NCBI GenBank assembly: GCA_040403495.1
Contig: JBBAKM010000002.1
Span: 62,001 to 126,000, forward strand
DNA length: 64,000 nt
Origin: JABMMZ01 sp040403495
Lineage (GTDB): Bacteria; Bacteroidota; Bacteroidia; NS11-12g; UBA955
Direction of reading: 5' to 3'
This document shows positions 43,101 to 52,200 of the stretch, piece by piece; the stretch's first letter is position 1, and the number at the start of each line of letters is the position of its first letter. The position numbers and the translations under genes are program-made. Below the pieces are notes generated by a model. That model did not search any database. It was not told the DNA's origin and saw only the letters and a program-made list of their open reading frames with translations.

Positions 43101-46085
43101 GTGAAAATTAGCAGCAATAGAGGAGTCATTTTAGAAAAAAACATATCCATCAAAAATCAATTAGAATCAATAGAAATACCAATTCTTGAAAGTGACAGAG
43201 GTGGCATTGCAATTTCAACGTTTACAATCAATGATTACCGAAATTATGAACAAGAATTATTCATCAATGTGCCATTTAGCAACAAGAAAATCGATGTGCA
43301 ATTGAGTAGTTTTAGAAGCGACATTGAACCTGGCAGCAAAGAAAAATGGAAACTAAAAATCAAAGGACCTGCAAGCGAGGTTTCCAAAATTGAGTCAGCA
43401 GCGGTAATGTACAACCAATCTTTGGAACAAATTAATGGACAAAACCAATGGAATTTTAATCCCTATTTTCAATTTAGAAACTACAATCAAATTAAGGCAG
43501 AGTTTTTAGTTTCATATTTTGTAAAAAAGAATGAATTTGAAAATTTTAATTTTGTTATTTATTTAAGACATAAAACTATCAATTCTATAGAAATTGATTA
43601 TTCGCAATTTAAAAAAGCAGGATTTCGTAATGATGGACTTATAACAACTTCAACCACTAAATCTGATGCATTTGAAGAAGGAGAAACAGATAAAGAAGAA
43701 GTTTTTCAAGGCTTTGTGAACAAGGGTTTAAAATTGAAAGTCACTAAAACTAGTTCCGTTTCTAACAGTCAAAGCCAAATTAACAACCCACCCCCAATCC
43801 GTAAAAACTTTAACGAAACGGCTTTTTTCTATCCACATTTGTATGCCGATGCGCAAGGTAATTTGGATTTGGAATTTACTGTACCTGAAGCCTTAACGCA
43901 ATGGCGCATGATGTTACTTGCTCATAGCACTTCTATGCAAATTGGATATTTGGAACAAAGTATCACGACTTCTAAAAAAGTGATGGTGCAACCCAATATG
44001 CCTCGTTTTTTACGTCAAAATGAAACCATTGTTTTAAGTTCTAAAATTGTAAATACGACTTCTTCGCCAATTCAAGTAGAGTGTAAAATTGAAATCAAAA
44101 ATCCTGAAAATGGCAAAATATTCGATTGGTGTAACAATGCCGTTCAAAAGATTAATGTAGCTGCAAATGGTGTGGCGCAAGTCAGTTTTAAAGTCAATAT
44201 TCCCGATTATATTGGTTTGGCTAGTATTTCAATTGTAGCTGCCAATCAACAGGTGAGCGATGGCGAAGAACACACTTTGCTTGTTGTAAGCAACCGACAA
44301 CTCATAACTGAATCAATGCCTATTACTATTCGCAAAGCAGGTGTTCAAAATTTAGAGTTTAGCAGTTTAAAAAACAACACTAGTTCTAGCCTTAAGCATG
44401 AAAAACTAATAGTTGAAATGAGCGAAAATCCCGCTTGGTATGCTATTCAAGCTTTGCCATATATGATGGAATACCCCTATGAATGTGCAGAACAAACGTT
44501 TACCCGTTTATATGCCAACAGCATTTCAATGTATTTAGCCAATTCAAGTCCTGAAATCAAAAAAATATATGATTTATGGGTTCAAGAATCAAAGAAAAAC
44601 AATGGTTTTCAAAGCAAACTTTCTCAAAATCAAGATTTAAAATCGGTATTGCTAGAAGAAACACCTTGGTTGAGAGAAGCCAACATTGAAACTCAAAGAA
44701 TGCAGCAATTGGGTCGATTATTTGATAGCAAAACCATGAACAATGAACTGGAAAAAAGTTTTGATAAACTTAAAGATATGCAAATGGATAATGGCGCATG
44801 GGGCTGGTTTAAAGGCATGTACCCTAATGAATATATTACCCAAACCATTGTGATTGGTTTTGGCAAAATGAATAAAATCGGTATCGATATTTCTAAATAT
44901 CAAAACATGATTAATAAAGCTATGGATTATTTAGACCAAGAAGCTAAAAAAGATTTTGAACAATATAAAAAGATCCCTACTGAATCTTTTTTACCAAGCA
45001 ATTTACAATATCTGTATTGCAAAAGTTATTTCCCGGAAATTGGATTCAACAATCAAAGTGAGGTTGTGAATTATAACATCAACAACGCTGAAAAAACTTG
45101 GAAAAAATCTGGTTTAATGAATCAAGCGCAATTATTGGTGGCATTAAAAGTATTAAAACCAAGTTCAAACGTTCCAAAATTGATTTACACGGCATTTGAG
45201 CAAAATGCTAAAAGTAACCCTGAAATGGGAATGTATTGGAGTCGTAATGTAAAAGCGTGGTATTGGCATGAAGCTCCTATAGAAACACATGCTGCCATTA
45301 TGGAAGCATATAAAACAATGGATAACAAAAAGGCTATTAATGAACTGCAAGTTTGGTTATTGCGCCAAAAACAAACCCAAAGTTGGAGCACAACCCGAAG
45401 TACTGCCGATGCTTGTTATGCTTTGTTAAGTAACAATACTTTTATCAATAATCAACAATCTGTAGTGGTTTCTATCAATAATAAAGATATAAAACCTCAA
45501 CAAAAACAAGCAGGCACAGGTTATTATAGAGAAAACATTGAAAAAAATGACATACAAAACAACAGCGGCAATATTAAAGTAACAGCAAAGACTGATGATT
45601 TTGCTTATGGCGCATTGTATTGGCAATATTTTGAGGATTTAGACAAGGTTAAATCAGCCGCAAGTGGACTCAGTATTACCAAAAGAATATTCAAACTAGT
45701 CAATACAGGCAAAGGGAAAGAACGCATAGAAGTTATGGATACTTCGTTATTAAAAGTAGGAGATTTTATTGAAGTAGTTTTGGTGGTAAGTTCCGATAGA
45801 AATTTAGAATTTGTTCACATCAAAGATGGCAGAGCGGCTGGCACAGAACCAAGGGATGTGTTGAGTCAATATCAATGGCAAAATGGCATTGGCTATTTTC
45901 AAAGCACCAAAGATGTTTCAACTAATTTTTTCATAGACCAAATGAATAAAGGCGTCTATCAATTGTCATATATTTTGAAAGTGGAACAAGCAGGCGTTTT
46001 CAATTCAGGATTGGCAACGGTACAATGCATGTATGCGCCAGAATTTATTGCCAATAGTAAGGCTTTGGTGTTGAAGGTTGAATAA
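40116..46085 (+). CDS. Bacterial alpha-2-macroglobulin family protein
   Basis: The 1989-residue envelope protein has a signal peptide ending near SNAQF. A long N-terminal region of about 580 residues is not typical of E. coli-type members. It is followed by macroglobulin (MG) domains starting near LYRPGQTVYFKAIAYKN, the A2M domain with EALTQWRMMLLAHS, and the thioester motif CAEQ at Cys1457-Gln1460 within the alpha-helical barrel. It traps proteases by forming a covalent thioester bond. Bacterial A2M genes often sit beside a PBP1C gene, but here it stands alone between tRNA-fMet and pssA. No lipobox cysteine was seen, so it is probably periplasmic or exported. Confidence 0.9.
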   Translation: MNFKTIISLNFFILLFTFNSNAQFWKCKKRKNVKTELIESANPIISKNYKDVRNKYDKLFTEIDSFIDLYQTIEVNKKIEEVLALAQQENEHGYFYKGILYQFGNKDWGEDDIKIVQWNYLDSITKISKIPIQPFFSLLKAQFLAEIFENKNFYFGNELISDDQSPNPNNWSKEFLNKEINQYINQALLLGKGLQMENNLNPIFESKSDYDIEYALEYDIETTVEQTLVLKSIDILSKIALTSTLKYLSPDLKTMVLPVSDFTKHDFTSNDDPKNEYRILQLYQVLLKNYHIYWDLKRLEFVNTRFNKNKEYLEALNLLYIKELEHAESNLIAVVIANHLIETNKKQAHELLTSALKKHPNYSQNTFIELIIKKIERFSLDASVEKIITPNQNFLGKIEYKNLNSIFVSVLKMDYKKFYLGINDFDEMYTEIDDSLFKSLIKEMPKIQSYQIALPNFMDFNLHSTEIRLNAIDKGTYMLIFTKNENYLDSAILGYSKIFVNDFLVIEKKDKSHVVDAQNGNYLENVGYTIFEINYNNGKYLSKITNSNTLKDGIIDIPENKNKSFLIELNDGTYYIEKYSSSIYKFQKEKESTQFKLLTDRNLYRPGQTVYFKAIAYKNLAKKVIPNETYTIVLKDNNYQEKGRMQLKTNAFGSISGQFELPKSGSGSGNFHIEIINHTSRWFKVEEYKLPKYSAEILQPQQAYKINDPIELIGKAEAFAGYAIQNANVSYTVTRKEKIFYWNYWNRYMPSQPTESLVLANENTKTDDKGTFKIKFKALPDDTKDNKTFYDFEVNATITDQNGEVKTCQYTLTLSEIDRTISINANPNYILKESIEIDYHLKNLHDKSLPFTGKIECFKIQSNNKLQRKRLWVNPDTTLISEFEFQKDFSHYEAFKYLPKLQLIHTQNFENNIQNKWAVPKQLLNSSGEYIFRISGKDGKGNPIVNETKVTILPDKAGPFQLNQALYIYSVNGLTFEPKQTAKILIGGAENSMVQVKISSNRGVILEKNISIKNQLESIEIPILESDRGGIAISTFTINDYRNYEQELFINVPFSNKKIDVQLSSFRSDIEPGSKEKWKLKIKGPASEVSKIESAAVMYNQSLEQINGQNQWNFNPYFQFRNYNQIKAEFLVSYFVKKNEFENFNFVIYLRHKTINSIEIDYSQFKKAGFRNDGLITTSTTKSDAFEEGETDKEEVFQGFVNKGLKLKVTKTSSVSNSQSQINNPPPIRKNFNETAFFYPHLYADAQGNLDLEFTVPEALTQWRMMLLAHSTSMQIGYLEQSITTSKKVMVQPNMPRFLRQNETIVLSSKIVNTTSSPIQVECKIEIKNPENGKIFDWCNNAVQKINVAANGVAQVSFKVNIPDYIGLASISIVAANQQVSDGEEHTLLVVSNRQLITESMPITIRKAGVQNLEFSSLKNNTSSSLKHEKLIVEMSENPAWYAIQALPYMMEYPYECAEQTFTRLYANSISMYLANSSPEIKKIYDLWVQESKKNNGFQSKLSQNQDLKSVLLEETPWLREANIETQRMQQLGRLFDSKTMNNELEKSFDKLKDMQMDNGAWGWFKGMYPNEYITQTIVIGFGKMNKIGIDISKYQNMINKAMDYLDQEAKKDFEQYKKIPTESFLPSNLQYLYCKSYFPEIGFNNQSEVVNYNINNAEKTWKKSGLMNQAQLLVALKVLKPSSNVPKLIYTAFEQNAKSNPEMGMYWSRNVKAWYWHEAPIETHAAIMEAYKTMDNKKAINELQVWLLRQKQTQSWSTTRSTADACYALLSNNTFINNQQSVVVSINNKDIKPQQKQAGTGYYRENIEKNDIQNNSGNIKVTAKTDDFAYGALYWQYFEDLDKVKSAASGLSITKRIFKLVNTGKGKERIEVMDTSLLKVGDFIEVVLVVSSDRNLEFVHIKDGRAAGTEPRDVLSQYQWQNGIGYFQSTKDVSTNFFIDQMNKGVYQLSYILKVEQAGVFNSGLATVQCMYAPEFIANSKALVLKVE

Positions 46086-46346
46086 ATCAGTTAAGTTAGT
46101 AAAATTCGTAGTCATATTGAAGTAAGTAGGTTAAATTTTAGAACTATGCTCAACTTGATTCAGTATAGATTTTGAGGAGAAAATTCCAGTATAACAATTA
46201 TATTATAACCAATAATAATTTGAACATTAACTCCCTTCAAGAATACTTCGACTAGTTTTGTATATGCTCTCTCACATGACTAGACACAGCCTAGTGGGTG
46301 ACTATTAACAAATAACTATTAACTTCTCTTTGTAGGGCGTGAAACC

Positions 46347-47036
46347 CTAAACCCCTTTCTTATCAATTAAGGGTTCCATAATAGGAGAGATTAGATAGAG
46401 AATAAATGCGATAGGAATAGACAACCAATTAACAAAAAAGAAGGAAATAATAGCGACTATAAAAATGATTAAAAGCCAAAGGTAAGATTGTCCTTTTTTA
46501 AATTTTAGGGCAGGTAATTTCAATTCACTAACCAATAAATAGGAAACTACTAAACAATAAATAGAGAAACCAATTTCATTTGAAAAAATGAAGTCTTTGA
46601 ATGGATGGTCAATAAATATCCAAGAAATTGTAAGCATTGCATTAAAGGGAGTAGGGACACCGATAAATGAGTTTGTTTGTCTAGTATCAATATTGAATTT
46701 AGCCAAACGAAATGCAGACATTAATGCAACTAAAACAAAACTGTAAGACAAATAGGGGTGTTCAAACGACACTAAAGCATTCAAAATTAGAGCTGGAGCT
46801 AAACCAAAAGTGACCATATCTGCCAACGAGTCTAATTGTTTTCCTAAAGCGCCATCAACTCTAAGTAATCGGGCAACAAAACCATCAAAAAAGTCGAGAA
46901 ATGCAGCAAGAATTATTAAAAAAGCGGCCATTTCAAGTTCAAATTTGAAAATAGAAATGATAGCAAACAAGCCACAAGTTAAATTACCAAGGGTTATTGA
47001 ATTAGGGATTTGTTTTTTTACATTCACCATGAACAT
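46347..47036 (-). CDS. pssA: CDP-diacylglycerol-serine O-phosphatidyltransferase
   Basis: The 229-residue membrane enzyme makes phosphatidylserine, the precursor of phosphatidylethanolamine. The CDP-alcohol phosphotransferase signature is complete: Asp48-xx-Asp51-Gly52-xx-Ala55-Arg56-x8-Gly65-xxx-Asp69-xxx-Asp73. Six to eight hydrophobic helices are present. The first ATG (47036) lies 4 nt after the box TAGGTTTG, so the mRNA may start at the codon; a second ATG two codons later is also possible. The 261 nt between here and the macroglobulin gene contain no gene I can support. Confidence 0.93.
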   Translation of the reverse strand: MFMVNVKKQIPNSITLGNLTCGLFAIISIFKFELEMAAFLIILAAFLDFFDGFVARLLRVDGALGKQLDSLADMVTFGLAPALILNALVSFEHPYLSYSFVLVALMSAFRLAKFNIDTRQTNSFIGVPTPFNAMLTISWIFIDHPFKDFIFSNEIGFSIYCLVVSYLLVSELKLPALKFKKGQSYLWLLIIFIVAIISFFFVNWLSIPIAFILYLISPIMEPLIDKKGV

Positions 47037-47040
47037 TATG

Positions 47041-47048
47041 CAAACCTA
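47041..47048 (-). promoter_or_regulatory. -7 box of pssA, adjacent to the start codon
   Basis: On the minus strand TAGGTTTG (47048-47041) is followed after 4 nt by the pssA ATG (47036). Confidence 0.5.
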
Positions 47049-47124
47049 AAGTTTTTATATGGAATTGCATTAATTTTTTTCAAACATTGAATATTGGTTT
47101 TCAAAAACTATTTTCATTTTAAAA

Positions 47125-47155
47125 TTGTTAAGGATTAGGTTTTAATTTATATTTG
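47125..47155 (+). promoter_or_regulatory. metK promoter
   Basis: TTG (47125-47127) is followed after 20 nt by TATATTTG (47148-47155), and the metK ATG is 17 nt further. The leader is too short for a SAM riboswitch. Confidence 0.65.
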
Positions 47156-47172
47156 CCAAAAAATAAAAAACG

Positions 47173-48462
47173 ATGCCATATTTATTTACATCAGAATCCG
47201 TATCAGAGGGACATCCCGATAAAATTGCCGATCAAATATCTGACGCCTTAATTGACAATTTTCTTGCTTTTGACCCCAATAGTAAAGTTGCTTGTGAAAC
47301 ATTAGTAACGACTGGTCAAGTTATATTGGCAGGTGAAGTTAAATCTCATACCTATTTAGATGTTCAACAAATAGCTCGCGATGTAATTGAAAAAATTGGT
47401 TACACAAAAAGTGAGTATATGTTTGAGGCTAAATCTTGTGGCATTCTATCTGCCATACACGAACAGTCTGCTGACATCAATCAAGGGGTTGACAGAGAAA
47501 ATAAAGAAGACCAAGGTGCTGGTGATCAAGGAATGATGTTTGGTTATGCAACAAACGAAACGGAAAATTACATGCCTTTGGCATTAGATTTATCTCATGC
47601 TTTGTTAAAAGAGTTGGCAATATTAAGAAGAGAAAATAAAGAAATACCTTACTTAAGACCTGATGCTAAATCACAAGTAACTTTGGAATATTCTGACAAT
47701 AACAAGCCTATTAGAATTGATGCTATTGTTATTTCTACACAGCACGATGATTTTGTAAAACCGAAATCTGATTCTAAATCAGACAAAGAGGCAGCAAACA
47801 ACGAAATGTTGGTTAAAATCAAAAGTGATTTAATTTCAATCTTGATTCCAAGAGTAAAGGCAAAATATCCTCAATATGCCCATTTATTCAACGATAATAT
47901 TACCTATCATATAAATCCTACAGGTGTTTTTGTTATTGGAGGTCCTCATGGAGACACAGGATTAACAGGCAGAAAAATTATAGTAGATACCTATGGTGGT
48001 AAAGGCGCACATGGTGGAGGGGCATTTTCTGGAAAAGATCCAAGTAAAGTTGATAGAAGCGCAGCTTATGCAACTAGACATATTGCAAAAAATTTAGTGG
48101 CAGCAGGTTTATGTGACGAGGTTTTAGTTCAGGTTTCTTATGCTATAGGTGTTGCTAAACCTACCTCTATCAATGTTGTAACTTATGGTACAAGCAAGGT
48201 TGCAATGACAGATGGTGAAATAAGTAAAAAAATAGAGGAAATTTTTGATATGCGTCCTTATTTTATTGAGCAACGCTTGAAATTAAGAAACCCAATTTAC
48301 AGCGAAACTGCAGCCTATGGACACATGGGAAGAACTCCTGAAAAAGTAAGTAAAACTTTCCGTTTGCCAAACGGTGAAGACAAAACCGTTGAGGTTGAGT
48401 TATTTACTTGGGAACAACTTGACCATGTCGATGAGGTTAAAAAAGCATTTGGATTAAATTAG
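47173..48462 (+). CDS. metK: S-adenosylmethionine synthetase
   Basis: The 429-residue enzyme makes SAM from methionine and ATP. Signatures are GHPDK at 13-17, GAGDQG at 115-120 and GGGAFSGKDPSKVDRSAAY in the C-terminal half. It is about 40 residues longer than E. coli MetK because of an insertion near KPKSDSKSDKEAANNE (about 197-212), seen in other Bacteroidota. It converges with the RsmI-like methyltransferase gene, whose product would use SAM. Confidence 0.97.
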   Translation: MPYLFTSESVSEGHPDKIADQISDALIDNFLAFDPNSKVACETLVTTGQVILAGEVKSHTYLDVQQIARDVIEKIGYTKSEYMFEAKSCGILSAIHEQSADINQGVDRENKEDQGAGDQGMMFGYATNETENYMPLALDLSHALLKELAILRRENKEIPYLRPDAKSQVTLEYSDNNKPIRIDAIVISTQHDDFVKPKSDSKSDKEAANNEMLVKIKSDLISILIPRVKAKYPQYAHLFNDNITYHINPTGVFVIGGPHGDTGLTGRKIIVDTYGGKGAHGGGAFSGKDPSKVDRSAAYATRHIAKNLVAAGLCDEVLVQVSYAIGVAKPTSINVVTYGTSKVAMTDGEISKKIEEIFDMRPYFIEQRLKLRNPIYSETAAYGHMGRTPEKVSKTFRLPNGEDKTVEVELFTWEQLDHVDEVKKAFGLN

Positions 48463-48477
48463 TATTTCTAAACTTTC

Positions 48478-49191
48478 TTAGCCCATTGAGACACCAAACA
48501 CACAAGGTGTTTTACCTATAACTATATCTGATTTCTTCCATTCTTTAATGGGTTTACATTGAATGTATTCATTTTCACCTGTAATGTCTTTTGCAACGAG
48601 CAAATAGGTTTCAGGAGATAAATGTTGAACCAAAAACTGGAAAGTTTTATCATTCCTGTATGGCACTTCAATAAAAAGTTGTGTCGTTTTAGCACTTTCT
48701 TTTTCCAAGTTTAACAAAAAAGGCTTGAGGGTATCGGATTGGATAGGTAAGTAGCCATTGAATTTAAAGTTTTGGCCATTAAAACCACTCGCCATTAAAG
48801 CCAACAAAATAGAAGAGGGACCAACAAAAGGTTTAACTTTTACCCCCAATTTATGTGCAATTCGGACCACCAGATTGCCTGGGTCAGCAATACAAGGTAA
48901 TCCCGATTCAGACATGACCCCAATGAAATGATGTGTTTTCATAAGAGATTCAATATCTTGAAGTTGTTGTTGGGGTTGATGCTTGTCTAACTCAAATATG
49001 GTTAACAAATCAATATCAATAGAAGAGTCAATTTTTTTTAGAAATTGTCTACAAGTTCTTGCATTTTCGACAAACCATAACGTAATAGATTTATACTGAT
49101 TTAAAACCGTAGAAGGAATAACATCATGCATTGAATTATCAGCAATAGAAATCGGGAACAAATACAATGTGGTTGTGGGATAAATATGCAT
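48478..49191 (-). CDS. RsmI-like SAM-dependent methyltransferase (tetrapyrrole methylase fold)
   Basis: The 237-residue protein has the fold of RsmI, the 16S rRNA C1402 2'-O-methyltransferase. It shows MSESGLPCIADPGNLVV, which corresponds to the SDAGTPGISDPG region of RsmI, and VKPFVGPSSILLALMASG. The N-terminal GTPIGN motif of RsmI is replaced by LFPISIADN, and the enzyme is shorter, so it is probably the divergent Bacteroidota paralogue whose target is not known. It is divergent from porU2 with 58 nt between them. Confidence 0.8.
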   Translation of the reverse strand: MHIYPTTTLYLFPISIADNSMHDVIPSTVLNQYKSITLWFVENARTCRQFLKKIDSSIDIDLLTIFELDKHQPQQQLQDIESLMKTHHFIGVMSESGLPCIADPGNLVVRIAHKLGVKVKPFVGPSSILLALMASGFNGQNFKFNGYLPIQSDTLKPFLLNLEKESAKTTQLFIEVPYRNDKTFQFLVQHLSPETYLLVAKDITGENEYIQCKPIKEWKKSDIVIGKTPCVFGVSMG

Positions 49192-49197
49192 AACTTT

Positions 49198-49227
49198 TTG
49201 AAATATGGTACAAAACTCGTATATTTG
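49198..49227 (+). promoter_or_regulatory. porU2 promoter
   Basis: TTG (49198-49200) is followed after 19 nt by TATATTTG (49220-49227), 22 nt before the ATG at 49250. Confidence 0.65.
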
Positions 49228-49249
49228 TCATTTATAACTAAATATTTTT

Positions 49250-52200
49250 ATGAAGAAATTATTGTTTTTAGTTTTATTTCTAATTTGTTCAAGCCCCATG
49301 TTCTCGCAGTCCTATGGAAATGAGTGGATTAGTCCTAACCAAAAATATTTCAAAATTACGCTCAACAACACAGGAATTTACCGAATAGATTATTTCAACT
49401 TGATTAATGCTGCCACAGAAATGAGGCTTGATTTGTCTACTGTGAATCCTAGAAAATGGCAAATTTTCCACAATGGAGTAGAAATACCTATCTATGTGGC
49501 CGGAGAACAAGACAATATTTTTAATAGTTCAGATTTTATAGAATTTTACTCGACACCTAATGATGGAAAATTAGACAATGGTTTATACAGCAATCCTGAT
49601 TTCAATGCCAATCCTTCAAGAAGTATAATCTCGGACAGCAGTGTATTTTACTTAACTTTTTTGCCATCTAACTCACCACAAAACGGACTTAGGTTAAAAG
49701 AATACAGAAATACAAATTTCAATTCCTTTACACCTCAAAATTATTGTTTGTTTACAAGCAAAGTTGGGTTTTACAACCTTTATAACTACGGAAAAGGATT
49801 TTCATTGCAAGGTTCGCAAACAGTTAATCCCGAGTATGTAAAAGCAGAAGGATTTGTTGGTTCTTATTTTGGTTCAGGGACAAGTATTCCAGCATTTCCA
49901 GCTACTGTTCCTACCCCGAATGCTTCACTTGACGGGCCAAACCCACAGTTAAGCTTCCAATCAATTGGCGCTAATGATAATGTATTGGTTAGTAATGACC
50001 ATCATCTAAAAGTGAATATAAGTAATGATAATGTCTCATACACCACTGTTTTTGATACTTTATTTGATGGTATAACGGTTATAAAAAAAGAACTCGAATT
50101 TAGCAAAAATCAAATTGGCAATGAAACTTATTTTAGATTTACACCAGAATTTATAACCGGGGTTCCATACCAAGCACATGCATTGTCATATATCAATATT
50201 AAATATTCTAGAACCCTTGATTTAACTAGTAATCATCAACGAAATTTTGAATTAGAAGGTTCAACTAATCCCCGTTATTTAGAATGGACAAATTATAATG
50301 CAAGCAAAAATAGACCAATTATTTATGACCTTACAAGTGGTTACAGAGTAAGAGGTGAAAAATATGGAAGTGACAATGTTAGAATAATATTACCATCAGG
50401 AAATACTTCAAATTATTACCTAACAGACAGTACTGATATTACCTTTTTGACCGCTAATCAAATCAAGCCAGGAATAAGTTATGAATCGATAGATGACAAT
50501 AGTTTTATAGTTTTTGATTCACGTCAATGGGTTAATAAAAATAAATTTTTGATGATTACCAACAATTCACTTGTAGGTAAATACACAGGAGATTTTATTC
50601 AATACAAAAGAACAATAACCAATACGAGTCCTGCAGATTTAGTAACCGTTCAGCAGCTATACGACCATTTCTCATTCGGAGTACCACATCCATTGGCTAT
50701 TCGTAATTTCCTTAGATTTTTAGCGGAGAGTGGTGACACAACGTTAAAATTTGTATTTTTGGTTGGGCGTGGTTATCAAACAGATTATATTAGACCAGCC
50801 AACAGATTAAGAGACAATATTGTTCCATCCATTGGTGTTCCTGCTTCGGACAATATGTTTGCCACCTCTATTCTTAGTTCAAATTTATCGCCATATTTTG
50901 CAATAGGTAGGTTAACAATAGATAGAGCGGTACAATTGGGGATATACTTAAACAAAGTCAAAGATTTTGATGCCAACTCAAATGAAATTTGGAAAAAGCA
51001 TAATTTACATCTTGCGGGAGGAGAAGACGGGTCACAAGCAATTAATTTTACAAACCGTTTAAATAGTCACGCCAATTTTGTAAAAGCTCAACCATTTGGT
51101 GGATGGGTAACTACTTACACCAAGTCAAGTGTTGGGATAAGTGAGCCATTTTTAAAGCAAAAAGCAATAGATGTTGTTTGTAAGCCCGAAGGAAATGGGG
51201 TTCAATTTGTAACTTTTTTGGGACATGGCAGTGCAAGTGTTGCTGATGTGGATATTGGGGATACTTTAGAATACTATAACAAGAACAAGTATCCTATCTT
51301 TTACTTCAATGGTTGCAGTATAGGTAATCCATGTATTGGACCACCCAACAAGAATGTAAGATTATCAGGCGAGCGGTTTATAAACGCTAAAGACAAGGGA
51401 GCGATTGCTTTTATTGGACAAACTGCCTTATCAGAATTAAATCACGTAGACAGACAAAATCGCGAATTATACCGATTGATATATTCGAGTAAATACAATG
51501 GAAATTATACGATTGGAGAAGCTATCAAAGACATGTTGGGTGTTACTGGAATAATTTCAAATGAGTTAAACAGTATTCAATCAAGAATATTATTTTTACA
51601 GGGGGATCCTTCATTAAGACTTTATCAACCTTCAATCCCTGATTATGAAATTTCAGACAAGTCTGTTTTTCTATACCCTGAGGATTACAGCGCTGTTGCA
51701 GATTCGTTTGCGGTAGCTGTACCAATAACCAATAAGGGGAAATATGTTTCAGACTCAATTTCTATAAGAATAGACAGAAGTTATCCCAATAATTTTATTG
51801 AAAAAACATATTTTTTTAAAGTTAAGAGTATAGCGAATACAGATACTGTTTATTTGTATATTAAGTCAAAAGATGCAGCGAGTGCGGGGATTAATAAATT
51901 TACAATAACTATCAATGACGATTTCGCCATTACCGAAAACAACTATACCAATAACAGGGCAATCATTTATCCGTTTATTCCAGGTAATGGGGTTAATTTG
52001 ATATACCCCAAACGTTATGACATAGTTTCAAGACTCAATAATGACAGTGTAACATTAGTGGCTCAGGCATTAAATATTTTTGAGCAAAACTATCAGTTTG
52101 TTTTTGAGATAGACACTTCACATTTATTCAATAGTCCATGGAAAAAAGCGGATAGTTCTTCTTCAATCATTGGTCATTTAAGAAATTGGAAAGTTAAGTT

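Noticed and set aside
46086..46346. Imperfect inverted repeat (CTAG-centred) and short GC-rich patch after the macroglobulin gene
   Set aside because: The pairing is weak, there is no T-run, and no frame is convincing; nothing could be supported in this spacer.
47128..47172. SAM riboswitch before metK
   Set aside because: A good promoter sits so close to the ATG that the leader is only about 17 nt, too short for any known SAM aptamer.
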